Position numbers and translations under genes: made by a program. From the NCBI GenBank assembly GCA_017417055.1, contig JAFPZX010000033.1, positions 1 through 32,129 on the forward strand: 32,129 nucleotides of DNA, read 5' to 3'. This document shows, in pieces, positions 1 to 8,094 of this stretch (position 1 is its first letter; each line of letters starts with the position of its first letter). Below the pieces are notes generated by a model. That model saw only the letters and a program-made list of their open reading frames with translations. It did no database searches and was not told the DNA's origin. This DNA comes from Anaerolineaceae bacterium. Its GTDB lineage: Bacteria; Chloroflexota; Anaerolineae; Anaerolineales; Anaerolineaceae.

Positions 1-168
1 GATCAACCTCAAATCCATCAAGCTTCATTTCCGATCGTGTCTTCCGGAAAAGCGTCCGCACCTTATTATCAATTATTTAGAGATATAATCAATAGCAGTG
101 AACTTCTTTAAATATTTCTATGGAAATTTGAAACAGACACGATACGCTTAGATATGTTAATGGTTTCC

Positions 169-196
169 TTGAAAATCACAGTCTGTGTGGTATAAT
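169..196 (+). promoter_or_regulatory. Predicted sigma70-type promoter of the suf operon
   Basis: TTGAAA at 169-174 and a consensus TATAAT at 191-196 are separated by 16 bases. Transcription would start near 203, leaving an untranslated leader of about 70 bases before sufC. No IscR- or SufR-type regulator gene is in view, and I could not identify an operator. The call rests on consensus match and position only. Confidence 0.6.
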
Positions 197-272
197 GCGG
201 TGTTATACAGGGCCAATGTGTCTATAAAACTTTGGTGTCTGAATTTATGCGTTAAATTACCAGGAGTGATTC

Positions 273-1037
273 ATGAGCGGATTAGAGATCAAAAGCCTTT
301 ACGTCAGCGTTCACGAAAAACAGATCATCGAGAACTTTTCCCTCGCCGTACCCAAAGGCGAGATCCATGCCATTATGGGCCCGAACGGGACCGGAAAATC
401 GACCCTTTCTTATACGATCATGGGACACCCGGCATACAAACCATCCTCCGGTGACATTCTGATGAACGGTGAGCGTATCAATGACTGGACGCCGGATAAG
501 CGTTCTCATGCGGGTCTCTTCCTCGCGCTGCAATATCCTGTGGCCGTTCCCGGTGTGACTGTCGCGAATTTTCTGCGAACAGCACTGAACACCCAGCGCA
601 AAGCCCGCGACCCGGAAGATCACGGCATCCCGGTACCGGCTTTCCGCAAGCTGCTGCGGGAAAAGATGGGAAAGCTCAAGATGGACTCCTCCTTCGCTTC
701 CCGCTATCTGAACGATGGATTTTCCGGTGGTGAAAAGAAACGCACCGAGATCCTGCAAATGGCTGTGCTGCAGCCGGAGATCGCCATTCTGGATGAAATC
801 GACTCCGGTCTGGACATTGACGCACTGCGTATTGTTGCGGAAGGTGTCAACATGCTGGTTCAGGAAAACGGCATGGGCGTGCTTGTGATCACCCACTATC
901 AGCGTCTGCTGGATTATATCAAACCGGATGCTGTCCATGTGATGATGGACGGGCATATCGTCCGCTCCGGGGATGATTCTCTTGCTCTGGAACTGGAAGA
1001 AAAAGGCTACGAGTGGCTGAAAGAAAATCAGAAATAA
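273..1037 (+). CDS. sufC: SufC, Fe-S cluster assembly ATPase
   Basis: This is the ABC-type ATPase of the cytosolic SufBCD scaffold. ATP binding and hydrolysis by SufC drive the conformational changes in SufB/SufD that accompany cluster assembly. The 254-residue protein carries the full ATPase set: Walker [10 protein letters not shown] at residues 36-44, a Q-loop in LALQYP, the signature FSGGEKKR, Walker [12 protein letters not shown], and the switch histidine in ITHYQR. Length is normal for the family (about 250). The ATG at 273 has AGGAG at 262-266 in good spacing. It is the first gene of the operon. Oddity: its stop codon (1035-1037) lies inside a 7-bp repeat tract that continues to the sufB start. 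Confidence 0.97.
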   Translation: MSGLEIKSLYVSVHEKQIIENFSLAVPKGEIHAIMGPNGTGKSTLSYTIMGHPAYKPSSGDILMNGERINDWTPDKRSHAGLFLALQYPVAVPGVTVANFLRTALNTQRKARDPEDHGIPVPAFRKLLREKMGKLKMDSSFASRYLNDGFSGGEKKRTEILQMAVLQPEIAILDEIDSGLDIDALRIVAEGVNMLVQENGMGVLVITHYQRLLDYIKPDAVHVMMDGHIVRSGDDSLALELEEKGYEWLKENQK

Positions 1038-1058
1038 GAAATCAGAAATAAGAAATGA
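1024..1058 (+). repeat. Heptanucleotide repeat tract, sufC-sufB junction
   Basis: Five consecutive 7-bp units read AAAATCA, GAAATAA, GAAATCA, GAAATAA, GAAATGA. The second unit holds the sufC stop codon and the last holds the sufB start codon, so the repeat forms both gene ends and the whole spacer. No Shine-Dalgarno sequence lies in front of sufB; the repeat occupies that position. Confidence 0.85.
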
Positions 1059-2470
1059 ATGATAGCGTAAAAAACAATTACGATGATCTTGGGCTGAACA
1101 ATGAGGCTTATGCCTTTCAGGATCCGGATGTTTCGGTCTTCAAAACCAAGGAAGGGCTGGATGAGGAAGTTGTCCGCCAGATTTCCGCGATGAAGGGCGA
1201 ACCGGAATGGATGCTGAATTACCGGCTCAAGAGCCTTGAACATTTTCAGAAGCGCCCGATGCCCAATTGGGGACCGGATGTTTCCAATCTTGACCTGGAC
1301 CACCTGGTGTATTATGTCCGCCCTTCGGAAAAGTCTGAAAAGAACTGGGATGATGTTCCGGAAACGATCAAAAATACCTTTGACAAACTGGGCATCCCGG
1401 AAGCAGAACAGAAATTCCTGGCCGGCGTAGGCGCGCAGTATGAATCCGAAATGGTTTACCATTCCATTCAGGAACAGCTCGAAAAACAGGGCGTGATTTT
1501 TGTAAGTATCGAAGACGGGCTGCGCCAGTACCCCGATCTTTTCCGTGAATATTTCGGGACAGTGGTCCCTTATAATGACAATAAGTTCGCCGCGCTCAAC
1601 GGTGCGGTATGGTCCGGCGGGTCATTTGTTTATGTACCGAAAGGCGTGCATGTGGAACTGCCGCTGCAGGCTTATTTCCGCATGAACATGGCCAATGTCG
1701 GACAGTTTGAGCGTTCGCTGATCATTGCCGATGAGGGTTCTCAGGTTCATTATGTGGAAGGCTGTACCGCACCGCAGTACACCACAAATTCCTTCCACTC
1801 CGGCGTAATCGAAATCGTTGTCAAACGCGGTGCACGGGTGCGTTATTCAACCATCCAGAACTGGTCCACCAATGTTTATAACCTGGTGACCCAGCGTGCC
1901 AAGGTGTTTGCGCACGGGACGATGGAATGGGTCGACTCCAATCTCGGCTCCCATGTGACCATGAAATACCCGGCCTGCTACCTGATGGAAGAGGGCGCCC
2001 ATGGGGAGATGCTTTCCATGGCGTTTGCCGGCCGCAATCAGATCCAGGATGCCGGGTCCAAGATGGTCCATTTCGCACCGAACACGACCTCCAAGGTGAC
2101 TTCCAAGTCCATTTCCAAAAATGGCGGACGTTCTTCCTTCCGCGGTCTGGTAAAGGTAATGCCCGGCGCGGTCAACGCCAAAGTCAATGTTGTGTGCGAC
2201 GCGCTGATTCTTGACCCGATTTCCCAGTCGGACACCTATCCGACGATGGATGTAAAGCAGAAGAATGTCTCCATCGGACACGAAGCCTCGGTCTCCAAGG
2301 TCGGGGAAGAGCAGCTCTTTTATCTGATGAGCCGCGGGCTGAGCGAAGAAGACGCGACCTCCATGGTCGTTTCCGGGTTTATTGAACCGCTGGTCAAAGA
2401 ACTGCCAATGGAATACGCGGTGGAAATGAACCGCCTGATCCAGCTGCAGATGTCGGATTCGATTGGATAA
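1055..2470 (+). CDS. sufB: SufB, Fe-S cluster assembly scaffold subunit
   Basis: SufB is the scaffold subunit of SufBCD, on which the nascent Fe-S cluster is built. The 471-residue product matches the family in length. The C-terminal SufB/SufD beta-helix core is evident. Cys381 in the CDALILD segment corresponds to the essential Cys405 of E. coli SufB, and the His-Glu pair in IGHEAS corresponds to the region of E. coli Glu434. The C-terminal block [19 protein letters not shown] is characteristic. The ATG at 1055 lies 17 bases after sufC in a repeat tract without a clear ribosome binding site, so translation may be coupled to sufC. Identification is secure by motif and operon context. Confidence 0.97.
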   Translation: MNDSVKNNYDDLGLNNEAYAFQDPDVSVFKTKEGLDEEVVRQISAMKGEPEWMLNYRLKSLEHFQKRPMPNWGPDVSNLDLDHLVYYVRPSEKSEKNWDDVPETIKNTFDKLGIPEAEQKFLAGVGAQYESEMVYHSIQEQLEKQGVIFVSIEDGLRQYPDLFREYFGTVVPYNDNKFAALNGAVWSGGSFVYVPKGVHVELPLQAYFRMNMANVGQFERSLIIADEGSQVHYVEGCTAPQYTTNSFHSGVIEIVVKRGARVRYSTIQNWSTNVYNLVTQRAKVFAHGTMEWVDSNLGSHVTMKYPACYLMEEGAHGEMLSMAFAGRNQIQDAGSKMVHFAPNTTSKVTSKSISKNGGRSSFRGLVKVMPGAVNAKVNVVCDALILDPISQSDTYPTMDVKQKNVSIGHEASVSKVGEEQLFYLMSRGLSEEDATSMVVSGFIEPLVKELPMEYAVEMNRLIQLQMSDSIG

Positions 2471-2473
2471 AAT

Positions 2474-2508
2474 CAAGGGATAGGATTTAGGATATAGGGA
2501 ATAGTGAT
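2474..2508 (+). repeat. Heptanucleotide repeat tract, sufB-sufD junction
   Basis: Five 7-bp units read CAAGGGA, TAGGATT, TAGGATA, TAGGGAA, TAGTGAT. They fill the gap after the sufB stop and run into the sufD start codon. The AGGGA of the fourth unit sits six bases before the ATG at 2507, so a repeat unit appears to serve as the ribosome binding site. Confidence 0.8.
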
Positions 2509-3661
2509 GGCGAATCTTAACGAAAACTTATCAGAACTCCTTGGTAATGCGCTCGCAGCTGCAGCGGAACGGTCATCTGCACCGGTTGAGCAACTCGGCA
2601 AGGAAAAACACGTCGATGACCTCTGCGCGCATTTTGTCTGGAATAACGGGCAGCAGACCGTGTTCCTGTGCCCGAAGGCGGTCGAAAAAGGAGCTGTGTT
2701 CACAACAGTTGGAGAGGCACTGCAAAATCACCCGGAATTGGCGGAAAAACTCGAAACCTTAACGAAAAATGATACTGAAGACACGTTTACACAAATTCTT
2801 GCTCCGCTGACTGAAGAGGGCGTTGTGCTCTTTATCCCGCGGAAAATGTGCCAGAAGCGTGAATTTCTGCTGGATGTGGAACTTTCCGATCCCAATCGGG
2901 CTGCGCTGATGAAGGTGTTTGTGATCATCGATGACGATGCTTCCGCGGTGGTGACGCTGAACCTGCACTCGCGCGGAACGAATCATAACAACCTGTTTGC
3001 CGGGCAGTTTTATTGCTCAGTCGGCAAAAATGCCCATCTGGTGCTCAATGAAGTTCAGGACTTCGGCGGTCAGACTGTGTGCGTGCGCCGGAAGCAGACG
3101 CTTGTTCAGGAAGGCGGCGACTTTCACTGGAACATCTGTGAACTGGGCGGGACAAAAAGCTACGACAGCCTTGACGTGTGCATGTGCGGCGAAAATTCCT
3201 CCGCGATTGTGTACGGGCTGTATTTCCCGGTGAAAGACCAGCTGATGCACATTGAAACCCGGCAGGATCATCTGGTCCCGCAGACCTATTCCAACCTGTA
3301 TTACAAAGGCGCTCTGGCGGATCAGGCCAAAGCCAGTTGGGAAGGGATGATCTATGTGGACCCGAAAGCGACAAAGACAGACGGGTACCAGAAAAACGAG
3401 AACCTGATGCTTTCCGATGAGGCAGAAGTCTTTGCCAAACCGGGGCTCGAGATCATCATGGATGATGTCAAGTGTTCGCACGGGACCACCATCACCAATA
3501 TCGATGATGACCAGATCTTTTACCTTACCAGCCGCGGCATTCCGGAACGGGAAGCCGAAAAGCTGGTGATCCGGGGATTTTTTGATACAATTCTCAATCT
3601 TGTCACGTATTCTCCGATTCGTGGGAAGCTGCAGGACAAAATTGATTCCAAAATGCTCTAA
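2507..3661 (+). CDS. sufD: SufD, Fe-S cluster assembly scaffold subunit
   Basis: SufD is the paralogue and partner of SufB in the SufBC2D complex and is needed for iron entry during cluster assembly. At 384 residues it has the usual variable N-terminal region (about 1-110) and a conserved beta-helix/C-terminal core. The key histidine is present in KCSHGTTITNIDDDQIFYL, equivalent to E. coli SufD His360, followed by TSRGIPEREAEKLVIRGFF. A GTG at 2504 precedes the ATG at 2507. I chose the ATG because AGGGA at 2496-2500 is then six bases away. It is 36 bases after sufB and 11 bases before the next small gene, with a fresh AAGGAG there. Confidence 0.95.
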   Translation: MANLNENLSELLGNALAAAAERSSAPVEQLGKEKHVDDLCAHFVWNNGQQTVFLCPKAVEKGAVFTTVGEALQNHPELAEKLETLTKNDTEDTFTQILAPLTEEGVVLFIPRKMCQKREFLLDVELSDPNRAALMKVFVIIDDDASAVVTLNLHSRGTNHNNLFAGQFYCSVGKNAHLVLNEVQDFGGQTVCVRRKQTLVQEGGDFHWNICELGGTKSYDSLDVCMCGENSSAIVYGLYFPVKDQLMHIETRQDHLVPQTYSNLYYKGALADQAKASWEGMIYVDPKATKTDGYQKNENLMLSDEAEVFAKPGLEIIMDDVKCSHGTTITNIDDDQIFYLTSRGIPEREAEKLVIRGFFDTILNLVTYSPIRGKLQDKIDSKML

Positions 3662-3672
3662 GGAGAATAAAT

Positions 3673-3939
3673 ATGGCTCATTCAACTCCACCACTCAAAG
3701 CTACAGACCTGGGTCAGCAGTATGAAGTCGGCGATATCGTCGAAGTTAACTGCGATTACGAACGCAAGGGTGAACGCCGTCACGGCTGGATCCGCGGAAT
3801 CGTTGTCCAGGTCGATCCAAAGATGATCGCCGTACAGTTCCGTGCCAATGTTTACCTCACGGATGGCTGGATGGTTCCGGACCATATCCTGTGGTATCCG
3901 CTGAGCTCACCTTTTGTCCGCCCGAATACGAGAGGCTGA
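3673..3939 (+). CDS. Unknown 88-aa protein embedded in the suf operon
   Basis: I do not recognise a named family. The ATG follows a good AAGGAG site and lies 11 bases after sufD; the stop is 6 bases before the sufS start. It is therefore a real, co-translated member of the operon. The sequence alternates short hydrophobic beta-like stretches with charged turns: YEVGDIVEVNCDYERKG, then HGWIRGIVVQVDPKMIAVQF, then NVYLTDGWMVPDHILWYP. This pattern suggests a small beta-barrel resembling KOW/Tudor/SH3-like folds. It has one cysteine (in EVNCDY), no signal peptide and no membrane segment. Inference only: an adaptor or regulator of SUF assembly. It is not SufT, SufA, SufE or an Rrf2 regulator. Confidence 0.85.
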   Translation: MAHSTPPLKATDLGQQYEVGDIVEVNCDYERKGERRHGWIRGIVVQVDPKMIAVQFRANVYLTDGWMVPDHILWYPLSSPFVRPNTRG

Positions 3940-3945
3940 TCTGAC

Positions 3946-5172
3946 ATGCTGGACGGTTCTGTTATTTTGAAAGATTTCCCGCTGCTGCAGCAGACCGATG
4001 CGGACGGCAGAAGGATTTGTTACCTGGATTCAGGGGCAACGAGCCAAAAGCCAAAGGCTGTTATCGATGCAGTGACGGATTATTACAATGCCTATAATGC
4101 CAATGTTCACCGCGGTATTTACGCGATTTCCGAGCGGGCTACAGAAGCGACGGAAGCAACACGGACGAAGATCCGCGAGTTTATCCATGCTGCTTCCTCC
4201 AGCGAGATTATTTTCACCCGCAACGCTACGGAAGCAGTGAACCTGGTCGCCCGAGCCTGGGGTGAAGCCAATCTGAAAGCCGGTGACACGGTGATCCTCA
4301 GCGAGATGGAACATCATTCCAACCTGGTCCCATGGTATATGCTTGCGGAAAAGATCGGGATCCGGGTGGAATTTGTGCCTGTGACAGATGAATTCCGGCT
4401 GGACTTGGATGGCTACCGCGCTCTTTTGAAGAATTCAAACGCGAAGCTGGTTTCCATTACGGGAATGTCCAATGTACTTGGGACCATCCCTCCGATCAAA
4501 GAGATGGTGCGGGAGGCACATGCCGCCGGTGCATTGTTCCTGATGGACGGGGCACAGTCCGTACCGCATATGCCTGTTGACGTGCAGGATCTGGATGTGG
4601 ATTTCATGGCATTTTCCGCACACAAGATGCTCGGTCCGACCGGACTCGGGGTATTGTACGGAAAAAAGGTTCTGCTGAATGCCATGCCGCCCTTTCTGGG
4701 CGGCGGAGATATGATCGGCAAGGTGCACCTGGGTTCCTTTACCTGCAATGAACTGCCGTATAAATTTGAAGCAGGTACGCCTGCCATCGCGGAAGAGGTC
4801 AGTTTTGGCGCGGCTATTGATTATCTGAACGCGCTGGGGATGGAAAACGTCTTTGCTGAGGAACAGCGGCTGACGGATCTGGCTATTGCCCGCCTGTCGG
4901 AGATTCCCGGGCTGAAGCTTTTTGGTCCTCGTGAGGGGGACCGCGGCAGTGCGGTGAGCTTTACACTGGATTATGTGCATCCGCACGACGTTGCCGATAT
5001 TCTCGGGTCACGCAATGTTTGCGTGCGTGCCGGTCACCACTGTGCCATGCCGCTGCATGAACGCTTCAACGTTCCCGCGACGACCCGTGCCAGTTTTTAT
5101 ATCTACAACACCGAAGAAGACATCGACCGCCTTTGCGAAGCGCTGATGTATGTGTATAAGTTATTTGGATAA
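3946..5172 (+). CDS. sufS: SufS, group II cysteine desulfurase
   Basis: SufS is a PLP-dependent enzyme that takes sulfur from L-cysteine, giving alanine and an enzyme-bound persulfide for cluster assembly. The 408-residue protein has the PLP Schiff-base lysine, Lys227, in SAHKMLGPTG. The persulfide-forming Cys366 is in RAGHHCAMPLHE, the group II arrangement. The ATEAVNL and EMEHHSNLVPW segments are typical cofactor-binding regions. The start lies 6 bases after the upstream stop, and its weak site (AGAGG) is inside that gene, implying translational coupling. SufU, encoded next, would be its sulfur acceptor. Family and length agree fully. Confidence 0.97.
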   Translation: MLDGSVILKDFPLLQQTDADGRRICYLDSGATSQKPKAVIDAVTDYYNAYNANVHRGIYAISERATEATEATRTKIREFIHAASSSEIIFTRNATEAVNLVARAWGEANLKAGDTVILSEMEHHSNLVPWYMLAEKIGIRVEFVPVTDEFRLDLDGYRALLKNSNAKLVSITGMSNVLGTIPPIKEMVREAHAAGALFLMDGAQSVPHMPVDVQDLDVDFMAFSAHKMLGPTGLGVLYGKKVLLNAMPPFLGGGDMIGKVHLGSFTCNELPYKFEAGTPAIAEEVSFGAAIDYLNALGMENVFAEEQRLTDLAIARLSEIPGLKLFGPREGDRGSAVSFTLDYVHPHDVADILGSRNVCVRAGHHCAMPLHERFNVPATTRASFYIYNTEEDIDRLCEALMYVYKLFG

Positions 5173-5173
5173 T

Positions 5174-5257
5174 AGCAGTCGGCAGCCAGCTGTCAGCAGT
5201 CAGCACTCGTCGCAGTTCTGGCCACTGACCACTGGCCACTGACTACCGGAGACTATT
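5174..5257 (+). repeat. Heptanucleotide inverted tract, sufS-sufU spacer
   Basis: Twelve 7-bp units exactly fill the 85-base spacer up to the sufU ATG. The left units are of the type AGCAGTC, GGCAGCC, AGCTGTC; the right units are CACTGAC, CACTGGC, CACTGAC, TACCGGA. Left and right halves are roughly reverse complements (CAGTC against GACTG), so the tract can fold on itself. The GGAG in TACCGGA supplies the sufU ribosome binding site. Confidence 0.85.
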
Positions 5258-5656
5258 ATGGACGATATGTACCGCGAATTGATCATTGAGCATTACAAAA
5301 ATCCATCCTACCGCGGGACGTTGGATCCCTGCGATCACAGCTATGAGGACGAGAATCCTTCCTGCGGAGATGAACTGCGGATCATGCTCAATGTGGATGA
5401 GAATAATATCATTACCGATGCCCGTTTTGAAGGACACGGCTGCGCCATTTCCCAGGCAAGCGCGGATCTGCTGCTGGAGGAAGTGATCGGGAAGAATGTG
5501 GATGAAGTCAAGAATATGACGAAAGAAGACGTGTTGGACCTGCTCGGTCTGGAAACCCTTGGCCCTGCCCGCATCAAATGCGCCATGCTTTCGCTCAAAT
5601 GTCTCAAAGCCGGTCTGTATGGCGTGGAAGGCCATGCCTGGGAAGATATTATCTAA
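5258..5656 (+). CDS. sufU: SufU, zinc-dependent sulfur acceptor
   Basis: SufU is an IscU-fold protein that in Gram-positive-type SUF systems acts as a zinc-dependent sulfurtransferase partner of SufS. The 132-residue protein has the three conserved cysteines and the aspartate: Cys36 and Asp38 in PSCGDEL, Cys62 in GHGCAIS and Cys108 in RIKCAMLSLKC. An additional Cys115 follows. The N-terminal YRELIIEHYKNP segment is typical. It is slightly shorter than Bacillus SufU (about 147). It is the last suf gene. After it come another heptad tract and a palindromic repeat, and I saw no clear terminator. Confidence 0.95.
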   Translation: MDDMYRELIIEHYKNPSYRGTLDPCDHSYEDENPSCGDELRIMLNVDENNIITDARFEGHGCAISQASADLLLEEVIGKNVDEVKNMTKEDVLDLLGLETLGPARIKCAMLSLKCLKAGLYGVEGHAWEDII

Positions 5657-5657
5657 A

Positions 5658-5692
5658 TTGGAAATAAGAAATCAGAAATAAGAAATACAGCG
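5658..5692 (+). repeat. Heptanucleotide repeat tract after sufU
   Basis: Units TTGGAAA, TAAGAAA, TCAGAAA, TAAGAAA (5658-5685) keep a 7-bp period, followed by a divergent unit. The core is nearly the same sequence as the sufC-sufB junction tract, about 4.6 kb away. Confidence 0.75.
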
Positions 5693-5744
5693 ATATTGAA
5701 TATGCATAAAGCTATTTCTATCGTTTTCGTAACTGCATAACACC

Positions 5745-5808
5745 GAGTCAAAGCGACCTGTTTTCGTTGACGCAGACTTGAGAAAACAACACAGGTCATT
5801 TTGACTCA
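5745..5808 (+). repeat. Dispersed palindromic element A, copy 1
   Basis: A ~64-bp imperfect palindrome has outer arms GAGTCAAA and TTTGACTC, inner arms CCTGTTTTC and GAAAACAACACAGG, and a GTTGACGCAGACTTGAG core. It matches copies at 14280-14345 (inverted) and 30030-30093. This copy is the most diverged in its right half. It lies in the gap between sufU and the methyltransferase-like gene. Confidence 0.8.
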
Positions 5809-5863
5809 TTCTGAATAGTTGCTCGTTTTATTTTTTTATTGCGTTCTGATTGATTTCTGACTA

Positions 5864-6877
5864 ATGACAGCAAAAGAAACTCTTCAACAAATCAACAGAA
5901 TCCGGGAATCGAATTTCCGTCTGCTTCATTTGTACAGCCTGTATCTGAATGAACGGGCTGAGTTTATTTCCGCTGATATGGTAAAAGAAATTGCCGGGAT
6001 TGGCGGATTCAGCGAGGATGAGGCGTTCCTGATCCTGTTCGCGGAAGCCTGCGGCGTGCACCCTACTGATGGCGGGGCGGATGCTGAATTTTTCCATGAT
6101 TTCCTTGCTCCTTCAGTCCGACGGCTGGATGCGGCAAAATACCGGGATGACCCGTATTATCGGAATATTCGCTTTCCGAATGTGAAGAAAGGACATTGGG
6201 AACTGCGCATGGACCGGCTCAAATCGTTTCAGCCTTTTATCTGGGATGATGTTCGTCCGGATGAGAAATTACGGGAACTGCCTCCGCTGGGGTATTTCGC
6301 TGAGGAATTTGCTTATCCGGTCGTGCTGGAGGATGGACGGGAATGGATGCTGGTAACTCCCAATGAGGTGGAAACCATCCGTCCTGCGGTTCGGTCTGCT
6401 CATGGAAATGTGGTTGCGTTTGGATTGGGACTGGGATATTTCCCCTATATGGCATCGCTGAAACCGGACGTGAATCAGGTGGTTGTGGTGGAAAAAGACC
6501 CGGGTGTGATCGAACTGTTTCGGGAATATATTCTTCCCCAGTTTGACTTCCCGGAAAAGATTCGGTTGGTGTGCATTGATGCCTTTGATTATCTGGATCA
6601 GGTCATGTCTCCGGGACAGTATGACTATGCTTACGCGGATATCTGGCATGATGCGGGGGACGGGGTTCCGCTTTACCTGCGGTTTAACAAGTATGAGAAG
6701 AATTTTCCGGGAACAAAATTTGATTACTGGATCGAGGAGACGATGCTGAGCTATCTGCGCTGGTATGATTTTGATCGCATGCCGGATGAGGTCTGCGATC
6801 CTTACCGCTGGCTGGATAATGCCAATACGAAACAGCGGGCTATATTATTGAATGCTGCTGATTGGGAAATGAGATAG
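5864..6877 (+). CDS. Class I SAM methyltransferase-like protein, function unknown
   Basis: The 337-residue soluble protein has an N-terminal helical region (1-130) and a C-terminal Rossmann-like domain. A nucleotide-binding loop AFGLGLGYFPY falls near residues 184-194, followed by an acidic strand end VVVVEKDPG and a later DAFDYLD and YADIWHD. This order resembles class I SAM-dependent methyltransferases or spermidine-synthase-like folds. No substrate can be assigned. A stop codon lies two codons upstream of the ATG at 5864, so the start cannot be further out; there is no obvious Shine-Dalgarno site. Its stop is two bases before the msrA start, so the two are probably one transcript. It could have lost methyltransferase activity. 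Confidence 0.8.
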   Translation: MTAKETLQQINRIRESNFRLLHLYSLYLNERAEFISADMVKEIAGIGGFSEDEAFLILFAEACGVHPTDGGADAEFFHDFLAPSVRRLDAAKYRDDPYYRNIRFPNVKKGHWELRMDRLKSFQPFIWDDVRPDEKLRELPPLGYFAEEFAYPVVLEDGREWMLVTPNEVETIRPAVRSAHGNVVAFGLGLGYFPYMASLKPDVNQVVVVEKDPGVIELFREYILPQFDFPEKIRLVCIDAFDYLDQVMSPGQYDYAYADIWHDAGDGVPLYLRFNKYEKNFPGTKFDYWIEETMLSYLRWYDFDRMPDEVCDPYRWLDNANTKQRAILLNAADWEMR

Positions 6878-6879
6878 AT

Positions 6880-7407
6880 ATGAAAAACGCTTACTTTGCC
6901 GGAGGGTGTTTTTGGTGTATCGCACCGGTTTTTCGGGAGATGGAAGGCGTGGCCTCCGTCACATCCGGTTATTGCGGCGGTGATGAAGAAAATCCGAGTT
7001 ATGAGGACGTCAAAGCCCAGCGGACGCACCACCGGGAGACAATTTGCGTGGAATATGATCCGGCTGTTGTTTTCTACCGGGATCTGCTGACGGTGTTCCT
7101 GGAAAGTGTGGATCCTTTTGATGCCAACGGTCAGTTCATTGACCGGGGTGCGTCGTATACGCTTGCACTTTTCTATCAGGAACCCTCCGAACGAACTGCT
7201 GCGGAAGAAATGCTTGCTGATCTCGCAGCAGTAGAGGGAAAACCCGCCGCAGTAAGTATTGAGCCTTATAAACATTTCTGGCCAGCAGAAGCGTATCATC
7301 AGGATTATGATCTCAAAAATCCGGAGGCTTTTGCACGTGAGCTGGAAGAGTCCGGACGTGGAAATATCAGCTGTCCTTTGCGTTTTCGAAAGAAACGGGT
7401 AAAATAA
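6880..7407 (+). CDS. msrA: MsrA, peptide-methionine (S)-S-oxide reductase
   Basis: MsrA reduces methionine-S-sulfoxide in proteins and repairs oxidative damage in the cytosol. The product has the active-site motif GGCFWC at residues 7-12, the GYCGG segment that follows at the usual distance, and a C-terminal YHQDYDLKNPE block typical of the family. A cysteine in NISCPLRF near the C-terminus may act in recycling. I chose the ATG at 6880, giving 175 residues. A longer reading from a TTG at 6862 would overlap the upstream gene and precede the conserved N-terminus. Near-overlap with the upstream gene suggests translational coupling. Confidence 0.93.
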   Translation: MKNAYFAGGCFWCIAPVFREMEGVASVTSGYCGGDEENPSYEDVKAQRTHHRETICVEYDPAVVFYRDLLTVFLESVDPFDANGQFIDRGASYTLALFYQEPSERTAAEEMLADLAAVEGKPAAVSIEPYKHFWPAEAYHQDYDLKNPEAFARELEESGRGNISCPLRFRKKRVK

Positions 7408-7456
7408 ACCCGTATAATGCCGGAATAAAAACGGCAGATAAATCAGAGGAGAATCT

Positions 7457-8002
7457 ATGAATAAATTCCTTTCCTATTTTACATTGCTTGCACTGATCTT
7501 CCTGGAAGTCTACTGCGGCGTACGTCTGCTGACTGCTCCTGCCGAGTTTTCAGTCAGTCTTGTGACAATTTTCGGAATCATTATGCTGATTATCGGTATT
7601 ATCAGCATTCTCCGCAGTTTACAGGTGAAAACTGATTCCCGCAACCTCATGCCCTATCGGGTTGGATTATTCGGCGGCCTTCTTGACCTCATCATCGGTA
7701 TTCTCTGTATTGTTTTCAGAGAAAAAATCGTTGCCCTTCTCCCGGGTATGATGATCCTTGTCGGTATCATCATGGTTATCGCCGGTATACAAAAGATCCG
7801 CAATTATCTTTTCCTCAAGGATCATGGTATCCATCGTCCCTGGCTGGTCGTTCTGAGTGCGGTTCTGACCATCGTTCTCGGTGTGATCGTTTTGCTGAAC
7901 CCGTTCACTGCCACCGCAACTGCCTGGACTTACGGCGGTTACTTCCTGATTATTGAAGGTGTTGTGGACCTCTTTGTGCTGATCTTCAGCATCTTCCTCT
8001 AA
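7457..8002 (+). CDS. DUF308/HdeD-like integral membrane protein
   Basis: The 181-residue protein is almost entirely hydrophobic, with about six membrane segments arranged as hairpins and short charged loops (for example RSLQVKTDSRN and KIRNYLFLKDHG). The glycine-rich repeated segments of the type IIMLIIGIISILRS and MILVGIIMVIAGIQ resemble the DUF308 (HdeD) family, some members of which are linked to acid resistance in enterobacteria. That role cannot be assumed here. An AGAGGAGA site precedes the ATG, and a TATAAT hexamer lies at 7413-7418 without a convincing -35. A strong terminator follows. Confidence 0.75.
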   Translation: MNKFLSYFTLLALIFLEVYCGVRLLTAPAEFSVSLVTIFGIIMLIIGIISILRSLQVKTDSRNLMPYRVGLFGGLLDLIIGILCIVFREKIVALLPGMMILVGIIMVIAGIQKIRNYLFLKDHGIHRPWLVVLSAVLTIVLGVIVLLNPFTATATAWTYGGYFLIIEGVVDLFVLIFSIFL

Positions 8003-8033
8003 AATCAATTTAGAAAAACACTATTATAGAAAA

Positions 8034-8073
8034 ACAGGTGCATAATTTGTGTGCACCTGTTCTTTTATTTTTA
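8034..8073. terminator. Bidirectional rho-independent terminator
   Basis: A perfect 9-bp stem (8034-8042 with 8052-8060) is followed by a T-rich run on the plus strand and flanked by an A-rich run on the left. It can end both the DUF308 gene and the convergent transporter gene. Confidence 0.88.
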
Positions 8074-8094
8074 CGATGGGAAAGCAGTGTTTCC

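Noticed and set aside
1-111. Open frames at the left edge that might be the tail of an upstream gene
   Set aside because: All three plus frames are open for a short way and none shows a recognisable motif, so none can be chosen.
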